A DNA stretch of 64,000 bases from assembly GCA_026397725.1 (NCBI GenBank), contig JAPLUI010000327.1, forward strand, positions 1-64,000. Direction: 5' to 3'. Origin of the DNA: Verrucomicrobiota bacterium. Lineage in GTDB: Bacteria; Verrucomicrobiota; Verrucomicrobiia; Verrucomicrobiales; Akkermansiaceae. The position numbers and the translations under genes were made by a program. The notes beneath the pieces were generated by a model. It saw only the letters and a list, made by a program, of their open reading frames with translations, had not been told where the DNA came from and did no database searches. Shown here piece by piece: positions 17,364 to 26,431 of the stretch; the first letter of the stretch is position 1; the number at the start of each line of letters is the position of its first letter.

Positions 17364-20300
17364 TTACGGGCCGGTTGCCGTGAAAGGCGCGCAAATCTCG
17401 ACGTCGGCGCGGCGTGACGGAGGATCCACCACCAGTCTCGTCACTTTGTTCCCCTGCACGCTGCCTTCGACCACCGTGTGGCCGGGCGCGTGGAGGCGGA
17501 AGGACACGTCCCACCCTTGAGGCCAGGCGGGCAGCAACAGGATCTTGCGCTCCACGGTTTGGAGCAACATCAGTTGGGTCATGGTCATCAGGTTGCCGCC
17601 ATGGTTTTGGTCCGGCAGCCAATCGAAATTCGGGCCCCAGGTGGCGGGGAACCGGTACGCCGGGTGGGAATTGCCGCACTTGCCTAACAGGCTGCGGGCC
17701 GACTCGTCGGCGAGTCCTAACAGAGCCGCCGCATTGCCATCATAGCCCCACCCGTTGTGCACCGAGTAGCGGCGCGTCTGATAGGCGTTGCGGGCCAACT
17801 CGAGGTCCGGCCGGCCGACGCTGTAAAGCCGGAAGGGCCACACGGCGTAGAGGTCCGCATTTTCACAATTGTGATGCATGTCCTTGAAGGTTCTGGCGGG
17901 GGCGAGGGTGCGCAGCTTGCCGTTCGGCACCGGCCGGTCCTCGGTCGGCACCGCGGGACAGGCGTCGCGCAGCCGCGCGAAGAACTGTCTCATGTTGGTC
18001 GTGGTCAGGGCATCGGGCAAGGCGCACAGGCGGGACGTGATGGCCCGCAGGCCCGCCACTGAGGGCATGTCGTCCAACACCCCGGTCCGATAGGTTTCCA
18101 CCGCCTGGGTGGGATCGATGACCATCTGGCCGTTTTCCTTGCGGAAACGCGTGTCGAAGTAGCGCAGGACCGCCTCGGCCATCGGCAGGAGTTCTTCTTT
18201 CAAGAACCGCTGGTCGCCGGTGTAATCCCAGAAATCGAGCATGAGCATGACGAGTTCCGGGCCTTGGTTCCAGGTGAAGGCGACCGCCGGGCTGCAGACG
18301 TCGCCCTTGCGCAGGCCGCCACGGTTGGTGCCGTACACGCCGTTCGGGATGGCCCCGAAAAGATTCATGATTTCAGGGAAATAGACGCCCTCGGCACCAT
18401 ACCATGATTTCGCCCGCGCCTGCGCCATGGGCATGACATTCCGATAGAGGGCGAAGAACGGCGCCATCATGTCGGCATCGCCGCACGCCAGCATCGAGTG
18501 ATACATGTGGCGGGTGTTTTGATACCAATAGGCGTCTCCCCACAGCCGCCAGTCGGGACTGAGCATCGTCGCTTTGGGATCGTTGACCAGCGGCTCGACG
18601 GTGAACATGCCGCCATTGAACCGGATCGGAGCATCACCGCGTCCCTGGCAGGCGTTCATGTAGCGTTGCAACGCGTATGCCTGTGAGACGGTTGCGGCCC
18701 GCCGCGGCACCCGGTGCGCCACCATCTTGCCATTGTGATAGAGCGTCAGCGTGCCTTGGGCGCCACAGGTGGCGGCCACATGCTGCCAGACGCCCGGCGC
18801 GAGGATCGGCTTGGCCGCAGCCTCCTTGACGCGCCATTCGAGAATGCCGCCGGACAAACCGTCCTGAAGTTGCACATCGAGCCGCAGGGCTGACGTTAGA
18901 ACCGGCTGGAAAATCACGCCGTTGTAGGTGTCGCGCAGCGTGCCGCAAGTGCCGGCACCACTCACCGGCCGCCATTGGCCATCGCGATCACGATAGAGGA
19001 TGTTCCATGACTTGGGCACTCGGCACGCGCCGCCGTTGGGCGAGTCGTCAAACCAATACACCTCGCAGCCATCCACCGTGGCCGCCTCCTTGAAATCATA
19101 CTGCACCCATTCGCGGGTGCCGCGATGGTCCCACCAGGTGAAGCGCTCGACGGACAGGTCCTGCGAATTCCCGATGGCATCGAGGTCATTCAAAGCGGCG
19201 AAGGAATTGCAGACGTGCGATGCGCTGGCGGTGCTCGTGGAGGCCAGCGACGGCGGGGAAAGCGCGGACTTGCCGACGACCAGGCGCAAGTCGCGGCCGG
19301 ACGGGGTGTCGAAAACGATGCCGCCGCCGGTGCCGGTGCCCGCCTGCTCGAAGATCCTCCCGGCCGCCACGCCGTCCGGCTTGATCCAGGCTTCGAGGGT
19401 GAAACCATGGGCGAATTCCAACCCGGCGGAATCCGGCATTGTCAGACCGGCCTGGGGATTGTTCGCGGAACACCCCCGTCCGTCCCTGACCGCGGCCTCA
19501 CTGTTAGAATCGCCGGCGGCCAGGCGGACGATTTCCGCCGGGTGCAACGCGCGGGTGTAGGCACCGACCCGGCCGAAGGCGCCTGCCAAGCGGTTGGTTC
19601 CCTTGGCATCGCTGCCGAGGTGCAGTGGGGACGGTTTCCCGCTTGCCACCGCTTGATCATCCACCAACACCCATGAGCGGGCCCAGAGTTGTTGCCACCA
19701 TGCCTCGGTGGCGGCCCGCGCGACTCCGGGTGCCGGCGCCTCCGCAGCGTGCTTGCGGGCCAGTGCCTGCCATTCTCCGACATCCGGCGCAACCAGCGAC
19801 GGGCACGCGATGCGCAGGTCGAGGAGTGTCGCGGGAGCGGCGCTGACCAAGGCCTCGGTGCCATCGCGGCGCATCCCCGGGCCCTCGATCCAGGCACCGA
19901 AGGTCCGGTGGAGCAGCGGATCAAACGCATTGGGAAATTCGTCGCACGATTGGATTTTCAGCGTCCACGGCACCACCGACTCCGCATTGTGATGATAGAA
20001 CACCAGCGCCGACGGGCTGCGATCGGGCGCAGGCAGGACATCTCCCGATTCCACCGCCGCCACGTCCCCCGGAATTCCATACATCGTCCAGCCCACGTCG
20101 TTGAGTTCCGGCGTGCCGGTCAGGTTGCGGCGCTCACGCCGCCAGCCCTCGTAGGCGACCCGTGCGGTGAACGGTTCGGATGATCGCGCGGCGACCCGCA
20201 CCACCGGCCGGTCTGGCTCTACGAAGACCTCCAGATGGGTGTTTCCCGCGTCCACTTCGAGGCGTCCCTGGCGCAATTTCAGCTCCTGATAGAAACCGCC

Positions 20301-20618
20301 GAACGCGGTGGGCAGCGCCGGTTGGAACGACACCCGGACCTTGCCGATCTTGAGCAGCCGGCAGATCTCGCTGTAGCTGTCGGTCCGCACCAGATAGAAA
20401 ACCAAATCACCGCCCGGCTCGATCCACACGGATGCGCCCAACTCACCGTTACCAATCGGCACCGCGCCCGCGGCATTCGTCGAGGGGGTTTCGAAAACCA
20501 CGTTGCAATCGTCCAGCGCCGCCGGGGCCTCAGCCGCCGCATCGATGTTAGAGGAGAACCTTGCGGCCATCACCGCAAGACCGATAACCGATCGCCAACG
20601 AAAGGCACGACGGGTCAT
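17364..20618 (-). CDS. DUF5703-type protein with a LamG domain split by a nested discoidin-like domain
   Basis: 1084 residues from the ATG at 20618, chosen because it gives a Tat-like export signal (MTRRAFRWRSVIGLAVMAA); an in-frame ATG at 20669 is the alternative. The N-terminus (VFETPSTNAAGAVPIGNGE, GGDLVFYLVRTDSYSE) matches DUF5703. From about 333 a LamG-like domain begins (GLEFAHGFTLEAWIKPDGV). Near 459 it is interrupted by about 135 residues (FTWWDHRGTREWVQYDF, VYWFDDSPNGGACRVP, LEWRVKE) that match the C-terminal domain of the neighbouring GH127 enzymes. LamG then resumes (APGVWQHVAATCGAQG). An alpha-helical barrel (YWYQNTRHMYHSMLAC, VHNGWGYDGN) and a final PAWPQGWDVSFRLHAPG segment follow, as in GH95-like enzymes. 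The activity is unproven; the operon suggests side-chain removal. Confidence 0.72.
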   Translation of the reverse strand: MTRRAFRWRSVIGLAVMAARFSSNIDAAAEAPAALDDCNVVFETPSTNAAGAVPIGNGELGASVWIEPGGDLVFYLVRTDSYSEICRLLKIGKVRVSFQPALPTAFGGFYQELKLRQGRLEVDAGNTHLEVFVEPDRPVVRVAARSSEPFTARVAYEGWRRERRNLTGTPELNDVGWTMYGIPGDVAAVESGDVLPAPDRSPSALVFYHHNAESVVPWTLKIQSCDEFPNAFDPLLHRTFGAWIEGPGMRRDGTEALVSAAPATLLDLRIACPSLVAPDVGEWQALARKHAAEAPAPGVARAATEAWWQQLWARSWVLVDDQAVASGKPSPLHLGSDAKGTNRLAGAFGRVGAYTRALHPAEIVRLAAGDSNSEAAVRDGRGCSANNPQAGLTMPDSAGLEFAHGFTLEAWIKPDGVAAGRIFEQAGTGTGGGIVFDTPSGRDLRLVVGKSALSPPSLASTSTASASHVCNSFAALNDLDAIGNSQDLSVERFTWWDHRGTREWVQYDFKEAATVDGCEVYWFDDSPNGGACRVPKSWNILYRDRDGQWRPVSGAGTCGTLRDTYNGVIFQPVLTSALRLDVQLQDGLSGGILEWRVKEAAAKPILAPGVWQHVAATCGAQGTLTLYHNGKMVAHRVPRRAATVSQAYALQRYMNACQGRGDAPIRFNGGMFTVEPLVNDPKATMLSPDWRLWGDAYWYQNTRHMYHSMLACGDADMMAPFFALYRNVMPMAQARAKSWYGAEGVYFPEIMNLFGAIPNGVYGTNRGGLRKGDVCSPAVAFTWNQGPELVMLMLDFWDYTGDQRFLKEELLPMAEAVLRYFDTRFRKENGQMVIDPTQAVETYRTGVLDDMPSVAGLRAITSRLCALPDALTTTNMRQFFARLRDACPAVPTEDRPVPNGKLRTLAPARTFKDMHHNCENADLYAVWPFRLYSVGRPDLELARNAYQTRRYSVHNGWGYDGNAAALLGLADESARSLLGKCGNSHPAYRFPATWGPNFDWLPDQNHGGNLMTMTQLMLLQTVERKILLLPAWPQGWDVSFRLHAPGHTVVEGSVQGNKVTRLVVDPPSRRADVEICAPFTATGP

Positions 20619-20730
20619 GACGGATGCTTGCATTGCCTTGCCAACGGGGACTGGGATCATTTGTTTCATAAACTGGGGATATTGATTGCCATGTGCGGCT
20701 TGGGTGCGGGAAATTACTGCCGGGGTCGAT

Positions 20731-23700
20731 CTAACCATCCTTTGGCGGTTTGACCGACTGTGCCGCTTCAATGCGGACACCGAAGCGCAGGATGACGGGA
20801 CCTAACAGACCTGACTCCTGGAGTGCCTCGTCCTGTTTCCACATGCGGATGGTGGCGAACGTGAAGCGTCCGGTGGGGCTTGGTTTGCCCTGCATCACCC
20901 ACTGCGGCACCTTCAGGAGCACGCCGTCGGGGGTGCGTTCGCTATCCTCCGGCAGGGATTCGTCGCCGATCATGCGATTGACCAGCAGATTGGTGACCTT
21001 GACATCCAGGGTGTTGTCGCCCGCGGTCAGGGCCTCCGTGATATCGATCCGGAACGGCTGTTGCCACAGGACCCCGAGGTCCTTGCCATTGAGTATCACT
21101 TCCGCGACCACCGCGACCCTGCCAAGGTCAAGCATCACCCTGGTACCCTTCGCAGGCGCCTTCGCCGGTGCGAAGGTCGTGCGGTACACGGCGGTGCCCG
21201 AGTAGTACTTGATGCCCGTCTCGGAATGCTTCGACCAATCGTCCAAGTGCTCGAACCTGACCTCGGCAGGGCCGCCCCGCCCGGGATCGAACCGGACCTG
21301 CCACGGATTACCGATCACCTGCGGCACCGGAAGCTGCGGCACCTCGCAAGCGAAGACCCGACCGGACTTCGTCCTGATTTCATATCGGCCGGACTCCCAT
21401 GTTGTTAGAGCATGGTTGCCGCGTCCGGACCGCTGCACTGCGGTCGGCGGAGCCGTGTGATCGAGGTCGGCCAGCGTGAGCGTGTCCAGGTCGGTGCCGG
21501 TGGCGGTGAAGCGCTTGCCGGCGATGGCATAGTCAAGGGACAAAGTCTTGACGACACCCGGAGCGGGATCGCCGGTTTCAATCATGCGCGACACCACGAT
21601 TTCCGACTCGCCGGCATCCACGAGTTTTTGCACGATCTCGCGCACGTCGCGGCTGCGTGCCGGATCATTGGGCGGAGCGTAAGTGGCCTTGGTGACGGTG
21701 ATATTTCCTGGCGCGGCAGCCAGCGGCGACACCTGCTGCCCGTTCCGCGTCACGCATAGAACCGGCTCCGCGGTCTCATCGCCCTTGCGGAACACCACGA
21801 ACACCGACCCGCTTTGCTCCAGCGCCAGGGCCACCTGGGTTAACCCATCCCGCTCCTCAAATATAACCGCCTTTTCGATCACACCGGTTTCTGGCCACCA
21901 GAATTCCGGGGCTCTTCCGGCGACGCGGAAGCTGGCGATCGTCCTCACCGGGCACGCTTGGGGATTGGCGACGAAATAGATGTCGGTGTCACCCACTGTG
22001 CGGTGGATGTGATTCAGGCGTGCCTTGCATTGGAAATCCGGCGGCACTCCCATTTCCGTTAGAACCTGTGCGGCCGGTTTGGCGGTGATGATCTTGCCGC
22101 CGGCCCAGATCTCGCCAGCCAATTGTTTCACCGCGGCGTCGCACTGCGGGTAATCCGTTAGACCGAGCGCCTTGACCGGCGGTGGTCCGATGATCCTCGC
22201 CCCCGCGTGCGCCAGCTCACCGACCTTGCGCAGCACCTCCGGTTTCATGGTGTCCGCATTCGGCAGCACCAGCACGCGGTAGCTCATGCCATCGGGCAGC
22301 ACCAAGCGGCCGTCCCTGACCTGCATGCGGGTGAGCAGGACTTCATCCGAGCAAGTATCATAATCGTAACCACTGCGCGGCGAGTAGTAATTCGGGCCCG
22401 GCGACAAGTGGCAGACATCCGCCACGAAAAGTCCCTGTCTCAGCAGATAATGGCAGCGGGCGAGATAGTCGTGCCATGGCCGCGATTGCTCCCACCACGG
22501 CTGAGTGCGTTCATAATGGACCCCCCAGGGTCCCATCATCGAACCCGGAGTCCGGTTCAACCATGGCTGCATCGCATAGCGGTGGAAGACGAAGCGGTTC
22601 ACGCCCTCGCACATCATCTTGTCGCCGAGCGCCTTGAGGGTGGCCGGATGCTTGAGCCAGCGCTCGGGTTCCAAGGCCGTGAATGCCTCCGCCGCGACCA
22701 CCGGCTTGCCATAGGTGTGGGCCGCCGCAGCCATGCTTCTAACAGTCGGCCACATGTTGTGCGCGTCATCCACCCAGAACTCGCACATCGGTTCATCGGA
22801 GCGGCCGGCATAGTTTGCCTCCTCACAGGGACAGCCGTAGGCCTCAACGGTAAACCGCAAGCCGTTCTGGTGCGCCAGTTCGCAGAAACGTCCGGCATAG
22901 TTTTCCACCACCAGGTCGGAGATGGTTTGGCGCAAGTCGTAGAGGAAACGTTCGGAGACCTCCAGGCTGTCCACCACGCGACCGCTCATGACCGGCAGAT
23001 AGGGAATGATGTCATACCCGCGCCGTTGCCGGAACTCCTCGCGCATCCGCAGCGTCCAGTTCTGCGATCCGTTTTCCCAACTGTCGATGTGGGTCGCGAC
23101 GAAGCTCTTGCCCACGAACGGCCGGGTGTCGGCGGCCAACTTCGCGATCATGCCGTTGAAATGCGTCTCCAATGCCTGCCTGCTCAGTTTGTCGCATTCC
23201 AAACCGCAGCCGGCGGCCGGTGCCGGCGTGACCTGCGCGCCGGTGCAGGTGTGGCCGATGCGCATGATCGTCCACTTGCCGGCAGGCGGATCCCATGACA
23301 GTCCGCCATCCTGGGCCATCCTTTCCGTTAGATCGACGATGCGGTCGCGTTTGATCACCATTTCGGGAGGCAGGCTGTCGGTCGCGATCGGCCACTGGAC
23401 CCCGCCGACGAGAACCGCCGACTTATAGTTGAGATGGACGATGCGATAGGCGCCGGGAGTCGGCATCGCGAGCACCGCGATGTCGCGATAGTATCCGTGG
23501 TTGGTTGTCGGCTGCGGCAACTTGCCTGCGAAATGGGTGGCGCCGGTGATTTCGGTTTCGGTCCAGACCAGCGTCTGCATGGCATCCGGCGGCTGGATCC
23601 ACGGTCCACCGCTGCCCTCCCAGCCTGCGTCGTTGTTCATGTTCACCTCGAGGCCCAGGCGCTGCGCCTCGGCGATGAGGTGCTTGAACAGCTCCCGCCA

Positions 23701-24036
23701 CTGCGCCCCCATGAAATCCACCGGCCCCTGCGGCGCGCCATGATGCACCTCCATCACCGTCATGCCACCGATGCCAACCCGCTTCATCGCCTCGAGATCG
23801 GCGGTGATCCCTTCCCGCGTGATGTTGCCATTGATCCAAAACGCATAGACCCACGGGCGGGCTGAATCCGGTGGCGTGACAAAGCCCGCGTCAAGGTGGT
23901 CGTTCACCCGCGCGCTCCCGGCTGGCGCGGTTGGTCCCGCCCCATTTGCGGCGCATGGCATGCTTGGGATCATCGCCGCCAAAATGACAAGCGCCCGCCA
24001 TCCCGGAAACGAACCACGGCTGATAGATGTTCTCAT
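20731..24036 (-). CDS. GH106 alpha-L-rhamnosidase
   Basis: 1101 residues with a signal peptide ending about residue 30. The GH106 start block PWVYAFWINGNITREGITAD is near residue 65, followed by KRVGIGGMTVMEVHHG, NNDAGWEGSGGPW and THIDSWENGSQNW in the barrel, GYDIIPYLPVMSGRVVDSLE, and NRFVFHRYAMQPWLN. The C-terminal third contains beta-sandwich domains; the last one (YRTTFAPAKAPAKG, FRIDITEALTAGDN, NLLVNRMIGDESLPEDSER) is galactose-binding-like. GH106 enzymes remove terminal alpha-L-rhamnose, for example from rhamnogalacturonans. The spacing to GH127 copy 2 upstream is 40 bases and to the DUF5703 gene downstream about 110, so the genes look cotranscribed. A paralogue lies at 39954. Confidence 0.9.
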   Translation of the reverse strand: MRTSISRGSFPGWRALVILAAMIPSMPCAANGAGPTAPAGSARVNDHLDAGFVTPPDSARPWVYAFWINGNITREGITADLEAMKRVGIGGMTVMEVHHGAPQGPVDFMGAQWRELFKHLIAEAQRLGLEVNMNNDAGWEGSGGPWIQPPDAMQTLVWTETEITGATHFAGKLPQPTTNHGYYRDIAVLAMPTPGAYRIVHLNYKSAVLVGGVQWPIATDSLPPEMVIKRDRIVDLTERMAQDGGLSWDPPAGKWTIMRIGHTCTGAQVTPAPAAGCGLECDKLSRQALETHFNGMIAKLAADTRPFVGKSFVATHIDSWENGSQNWTLRMREEFRQRRGYDIIPYLPVMSGRVVDSLEVSERFLYDLRQTISDLVVENYAGRFCELAHQNGLRFTVEAYGCPCEEANYAGRSDEPMCEFWVDDAHNMWPTVRSMAAAAHTYGKPVVAAEAFTALEPERWLKHPATLKALGDKMMCEGVNRFVFHRYAMQPWLNRTPGSMMGPWGVHYERTQPWWEQSRPWHDYLARCHYLLRQGLFVADVCHLSPGPNYYSPRSGYDYDTCSDEVLLTRMQVRDGRLVLPDGMSYRVLVLPNADTMKPEVLRKVGELAHAGARIIGPPPVKALGLTDYPQCDAAVKQLAGEIWAGGKIITAKPAAQVLTEMGVPPDFQCKARLNHIHRTVGDTDIYFVANPQACPVRTIASFRVAGRAPEFWWPETGVIEKAVIFEERDGLTQVALALEQSGSVFVVFRKGDETAEPVLCVTRNGQQVSPLAAAPGNITVTKATYAPPNDPARSRDVREIVQKLVDAGESEIVVSRMIETGDPAPGVVKTLSLDYAIAGKRFTATGTDLDTLTLADLDHTAPPTAVQRSGRGNHALTTWESGRYEIRTKSGRVFACEVPQLPVPQVIGNPWQVRFDPGRGGPAEVRFEHLDDWSKHSETGIKYYSGTAVYRTTFAPAKAPAKGTRVMLDLGRVAVVAEVILNGKDLGVLWQQPFRIDITEALTAGDNTLDVKVTNLLVNRMIGDESLPEDSERTPDGVLLKVPQWVMQGKPSPTGRFTFATIRMWKQDEALQESGLLGPVILRFGVRIEAAQSVKPPKDG

Positions 24037-24076
24037 GGTTTTCCCAATGGTTGTTGGTTCACAGGTGCGGATCGCT

Positions 24077-26431
24077 TCATTCGTCCGACTTCCATTCTAA
24101 CACCCCGCCGGAAAACCCGGGTTGCAGTTGCGTCTCGACGCGCAGCGCGTCGGTGGTCACCGGTGCGAAGGTCACCTTGTTATACTGGTCGCACGCCACG
24201 CCGTAGTCACCCGTCGCGGCCACCGGTTTCCACTCCTCGCCGTCGCGATAGAGCAACTTCCAATGTGCCGGCACCCGGCACCCGCCGGTGCCGGTGTCGT
24301 CGAACCAATATACCGCCACGCCCGACACCCGCGTCGGTCGCTCGAAGCGTTTCACGACCCACTCGGCCGTGCCGCGGTGGTCCCACCACGTCAAACGCGG
24401 CACGCTCAGGTCGGCCGAGTTCTTGGGATCCGCGCCGTCGAAGCAGCCGTCCTCGTTGTCCGACGGCCAGCAGTGTGACGCCCTCTTGATTTCGGGGCGG
24501 AACGGAAACCACACCCGCATCTGGTTCTGCCCGCGGTGGCACCACAGGTGATAGGGAACCAGGGTCAGCGGCGCGTCGCCATTGGCGGGCGTCATCCGGA
24601 TCACGGTGACCCCGCCTAACAATTCCGGGCGTTCCTCGGTGGTGAATCCGACCGGCCCCGGAAACATCCGCTCCAACACCTTGCCGCCGTTGTCCACCCC
24701 TTCCGCGCAATAGACCAGCGGCCCGCGCTCCACCGCGAAGCGGTCGCGGTCCGCCTTGACCATGGCATGGGCCCGCACGCGGCGCACCGGCATCTCCAGG
24801 TCCAAGGTCACGGTGTCGCCCGCGTGCCAGGTGCGCTTGATGCGCGCGTATCCATTCACCGGCGCGGGGTCCACCGCTTGCCCGTTGACCGCCAGCGCGA
24901 CCTGCGGCTTCACCCCGTCGTCGTAGCAGTAGAGGTCGCCCGGCACCGGCTCGTCGCGCGCCCAGCCCGGGATGCGCACCAGCAGGGAAAATTCGCGTGC
25001 TGTGGTGGGCTCCAGCTTGAGCGTCACCCGGCCGTCCCACGGGTAGCGCGTCTGTTGTTTGATGACCACGTCGGTGCCGCCCACCCGTGTCCTTGCCTCG
25101 CCGCCGATGAAGAGATTCACATATAACTCGTCGCCGCGGGTGGCGTGGATGAAGCCGGCAAGCGACGGGATGAAGCGCACCACGTTGACCGGACAGCACG
25201 AACAATCGAACCACGGCGCACGCTCCGCGCGGCCATGGTTGAAACCCCATCCGCCGTCGCTCTCCAGCGGGTTCGGATAGAAAAACCGGTCGCCCGACAG
25301 CGACACGCCCGCGAGAAACCCGTTGTAGATGACGCGCTCGAGCACATCCACGTATTTCCCCTCGCCATGCAACTGGAACATGCGCTGGTTCCACAACGCG
25401 TTGGCGATCGCCGCGCAGGTTTCCAAGTACGCATCGCCGTTAGGCAGGTCATACGGCCCGCCGAACGCCTCCACGCCGTGGCCGGCCCCGATTCCACCTG
25501 TTAGATGGAGCTTGTGGAACACCACATCCTCCCACAGCCGGTCGATGGCACGCACATACGCCTCATCGCCGGTCAGCGCGGCCACGTCGGCCATGCCGGC
25601 ATACATGTAACCTGCACGCACCGCGTGGCCGACTGCCTCCGTCTGTTCGAGCACCGGCAGGTGGTCTTGTTGTTGGGCGCCATAGAGCGCGTGGGTTTCT
25701 GCGCGGCCGCGGATGTCTAACAAGTATTTTGCCAGCTTCAGGTACTGCTCCTTGCCGGTGGCGCGGTAGAGCCTGGCCAGTCCGATCTCGATCCCCTGAT
25801 GGTCCGGCGGAACCTGCACCTTGCCGGGACCGAAGGTCACGCACAGGAGGTCCGCGTTCCTGAGCGCCACATCTAACAAACTTCGCTTGCCGGTCGCCTG
25901 GAAGTGTGCCACCGCGGCTTCGTAAAGGTGGCCGACGTTGTACAGTTCGCAACTCGAGCCCGGGTTCGACCACCGGGTGCGGCCGGACATGCCGGGCATT
26001 TTGTCCGGCGGAAACAGGCGGCGTGCGGTGTAAAGGTAACCGTCGGGTTCCTGCGCGGCGGCGATCTTGGCGATCAGTTCGTCGAGGTACTTGTCGAGTT
26101 TCGGGTCGGGCTGCGTCGCCAGCGTGTAGGCCGCGCCCTCGATGATCTTGTAAACATCCGAGTCATCCCACGGCACGCCGCGGAACTCGCCCGGCATCAG
26201 TCCGCCCGCCTTGGCGAAGTTGTCGATGCGGCCGGTGTCCTCGCATTGCTTGAAGTCATACCACACCGTCGTCTTGCGGTTGGTCTCGATGCGCGGCAAC
26301 CAGAAACCGTCGGCCACGCGCACCGCGGTGAACGGCACCGGTTGGAGCGGGTAGTCCGCCGGTGGTCCGGCGGCGGCGGCCGCTTCGGTTAGAAACAGGG
26401 CGAGGAGGAGACTTGTTTTCATGGAGTTCAT
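24077..26431 (-). CDS. GH127 beta-L-arabinofuranosidase with C-terminal discoidin-like domain (copy 2)
   Basis: 784 residues, signal peptide MNSMKTSLLLALFLTEAAAAA. It is collinear with copy 1 at 14966 with an offset of three residues and appears close to 90% identical by eye. The active-site set is kept: E321, E337 and C339 in the ETC motif, and C412-C413 in DCSCCP. The C-terminal discoidin-like domain (LTWWDHRGTAEWV...) is also present. Its start overlaps the upstream gene stop by the four bases ATGA (26428-26431), a sign of coupled translation. The two copies flank GH106 and DUF5703 genes, which suggests a duplication inside the operon. Small substitutions (SSCEL for SSHEL, GVEAF for GGEAF) are spread along the chain without touching the active site. 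Confidence 0.92.
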   Translation of the reverse strand: MNSMKTSLLLALFLTEAAAAAGPPADYPLQPVPFTAVRVADGFWLPRIETNRKTTVWYDFKQCEDTGRIDNFAKAGGLMPGEFRGVPWDDSDVYKIIEGAAYTLATQPDPKLDKYLDELIAKIAAAQEPDGYLYTARRLFPPDKMPGMSGRTRWSNPGSSCELYNVGHLYEAAVAHFQATGKRSLLDVALRNADLLCVTFGPGKVQVPPDHQGIEIGLARLYRATGKEQYLKLAKYLLDIRGRAETHALYGAQQQDHLPVLEQTEAVGHAVRAGYMYAGMADVAALTGDEAYVRAIDRLWEDVVFHKLHLTGGIGAGHGVEAFGGPYDLPNGDAYLETCAAIANALWNQRMFQLHGEGKYVDVLERVIYNGFLAGVSLSGDRFFYPNPLESDGGWGFNHGRAERAPWFDCSCCPVNVVRFIPSLAGFIHATRGDELYVNLFIGGEARTRVGGTDVVIKQQTRYPWDGRVTLKLEPTTAREFSLLVRIPGWARDEPVPGDLYCYDDGVKPQVALAVNGQAVDPAPVNGYARIKRTWHAGDTVTLDLEMPVRRVRAHAMVKADRDRFAVERGPLVYCAEGVDNGGKVLERMFPGPVGFTTEERPELLGGVTVIRMTPANGDAPLTLVPYHLWCHRGQNQMRVWFPFRPEIKRASHCWPSDNEDGCFDGADPKNSADLSVPRLTWWDHRGTAEWVVKRFERPTRVSGVAVYWFDDTGTGGCRVPAHWKLLYRDGEEWKPVAATGDYGVACDQYNKVTFAPVTTDALRVETQLQPGFSGGVLEWKSDE

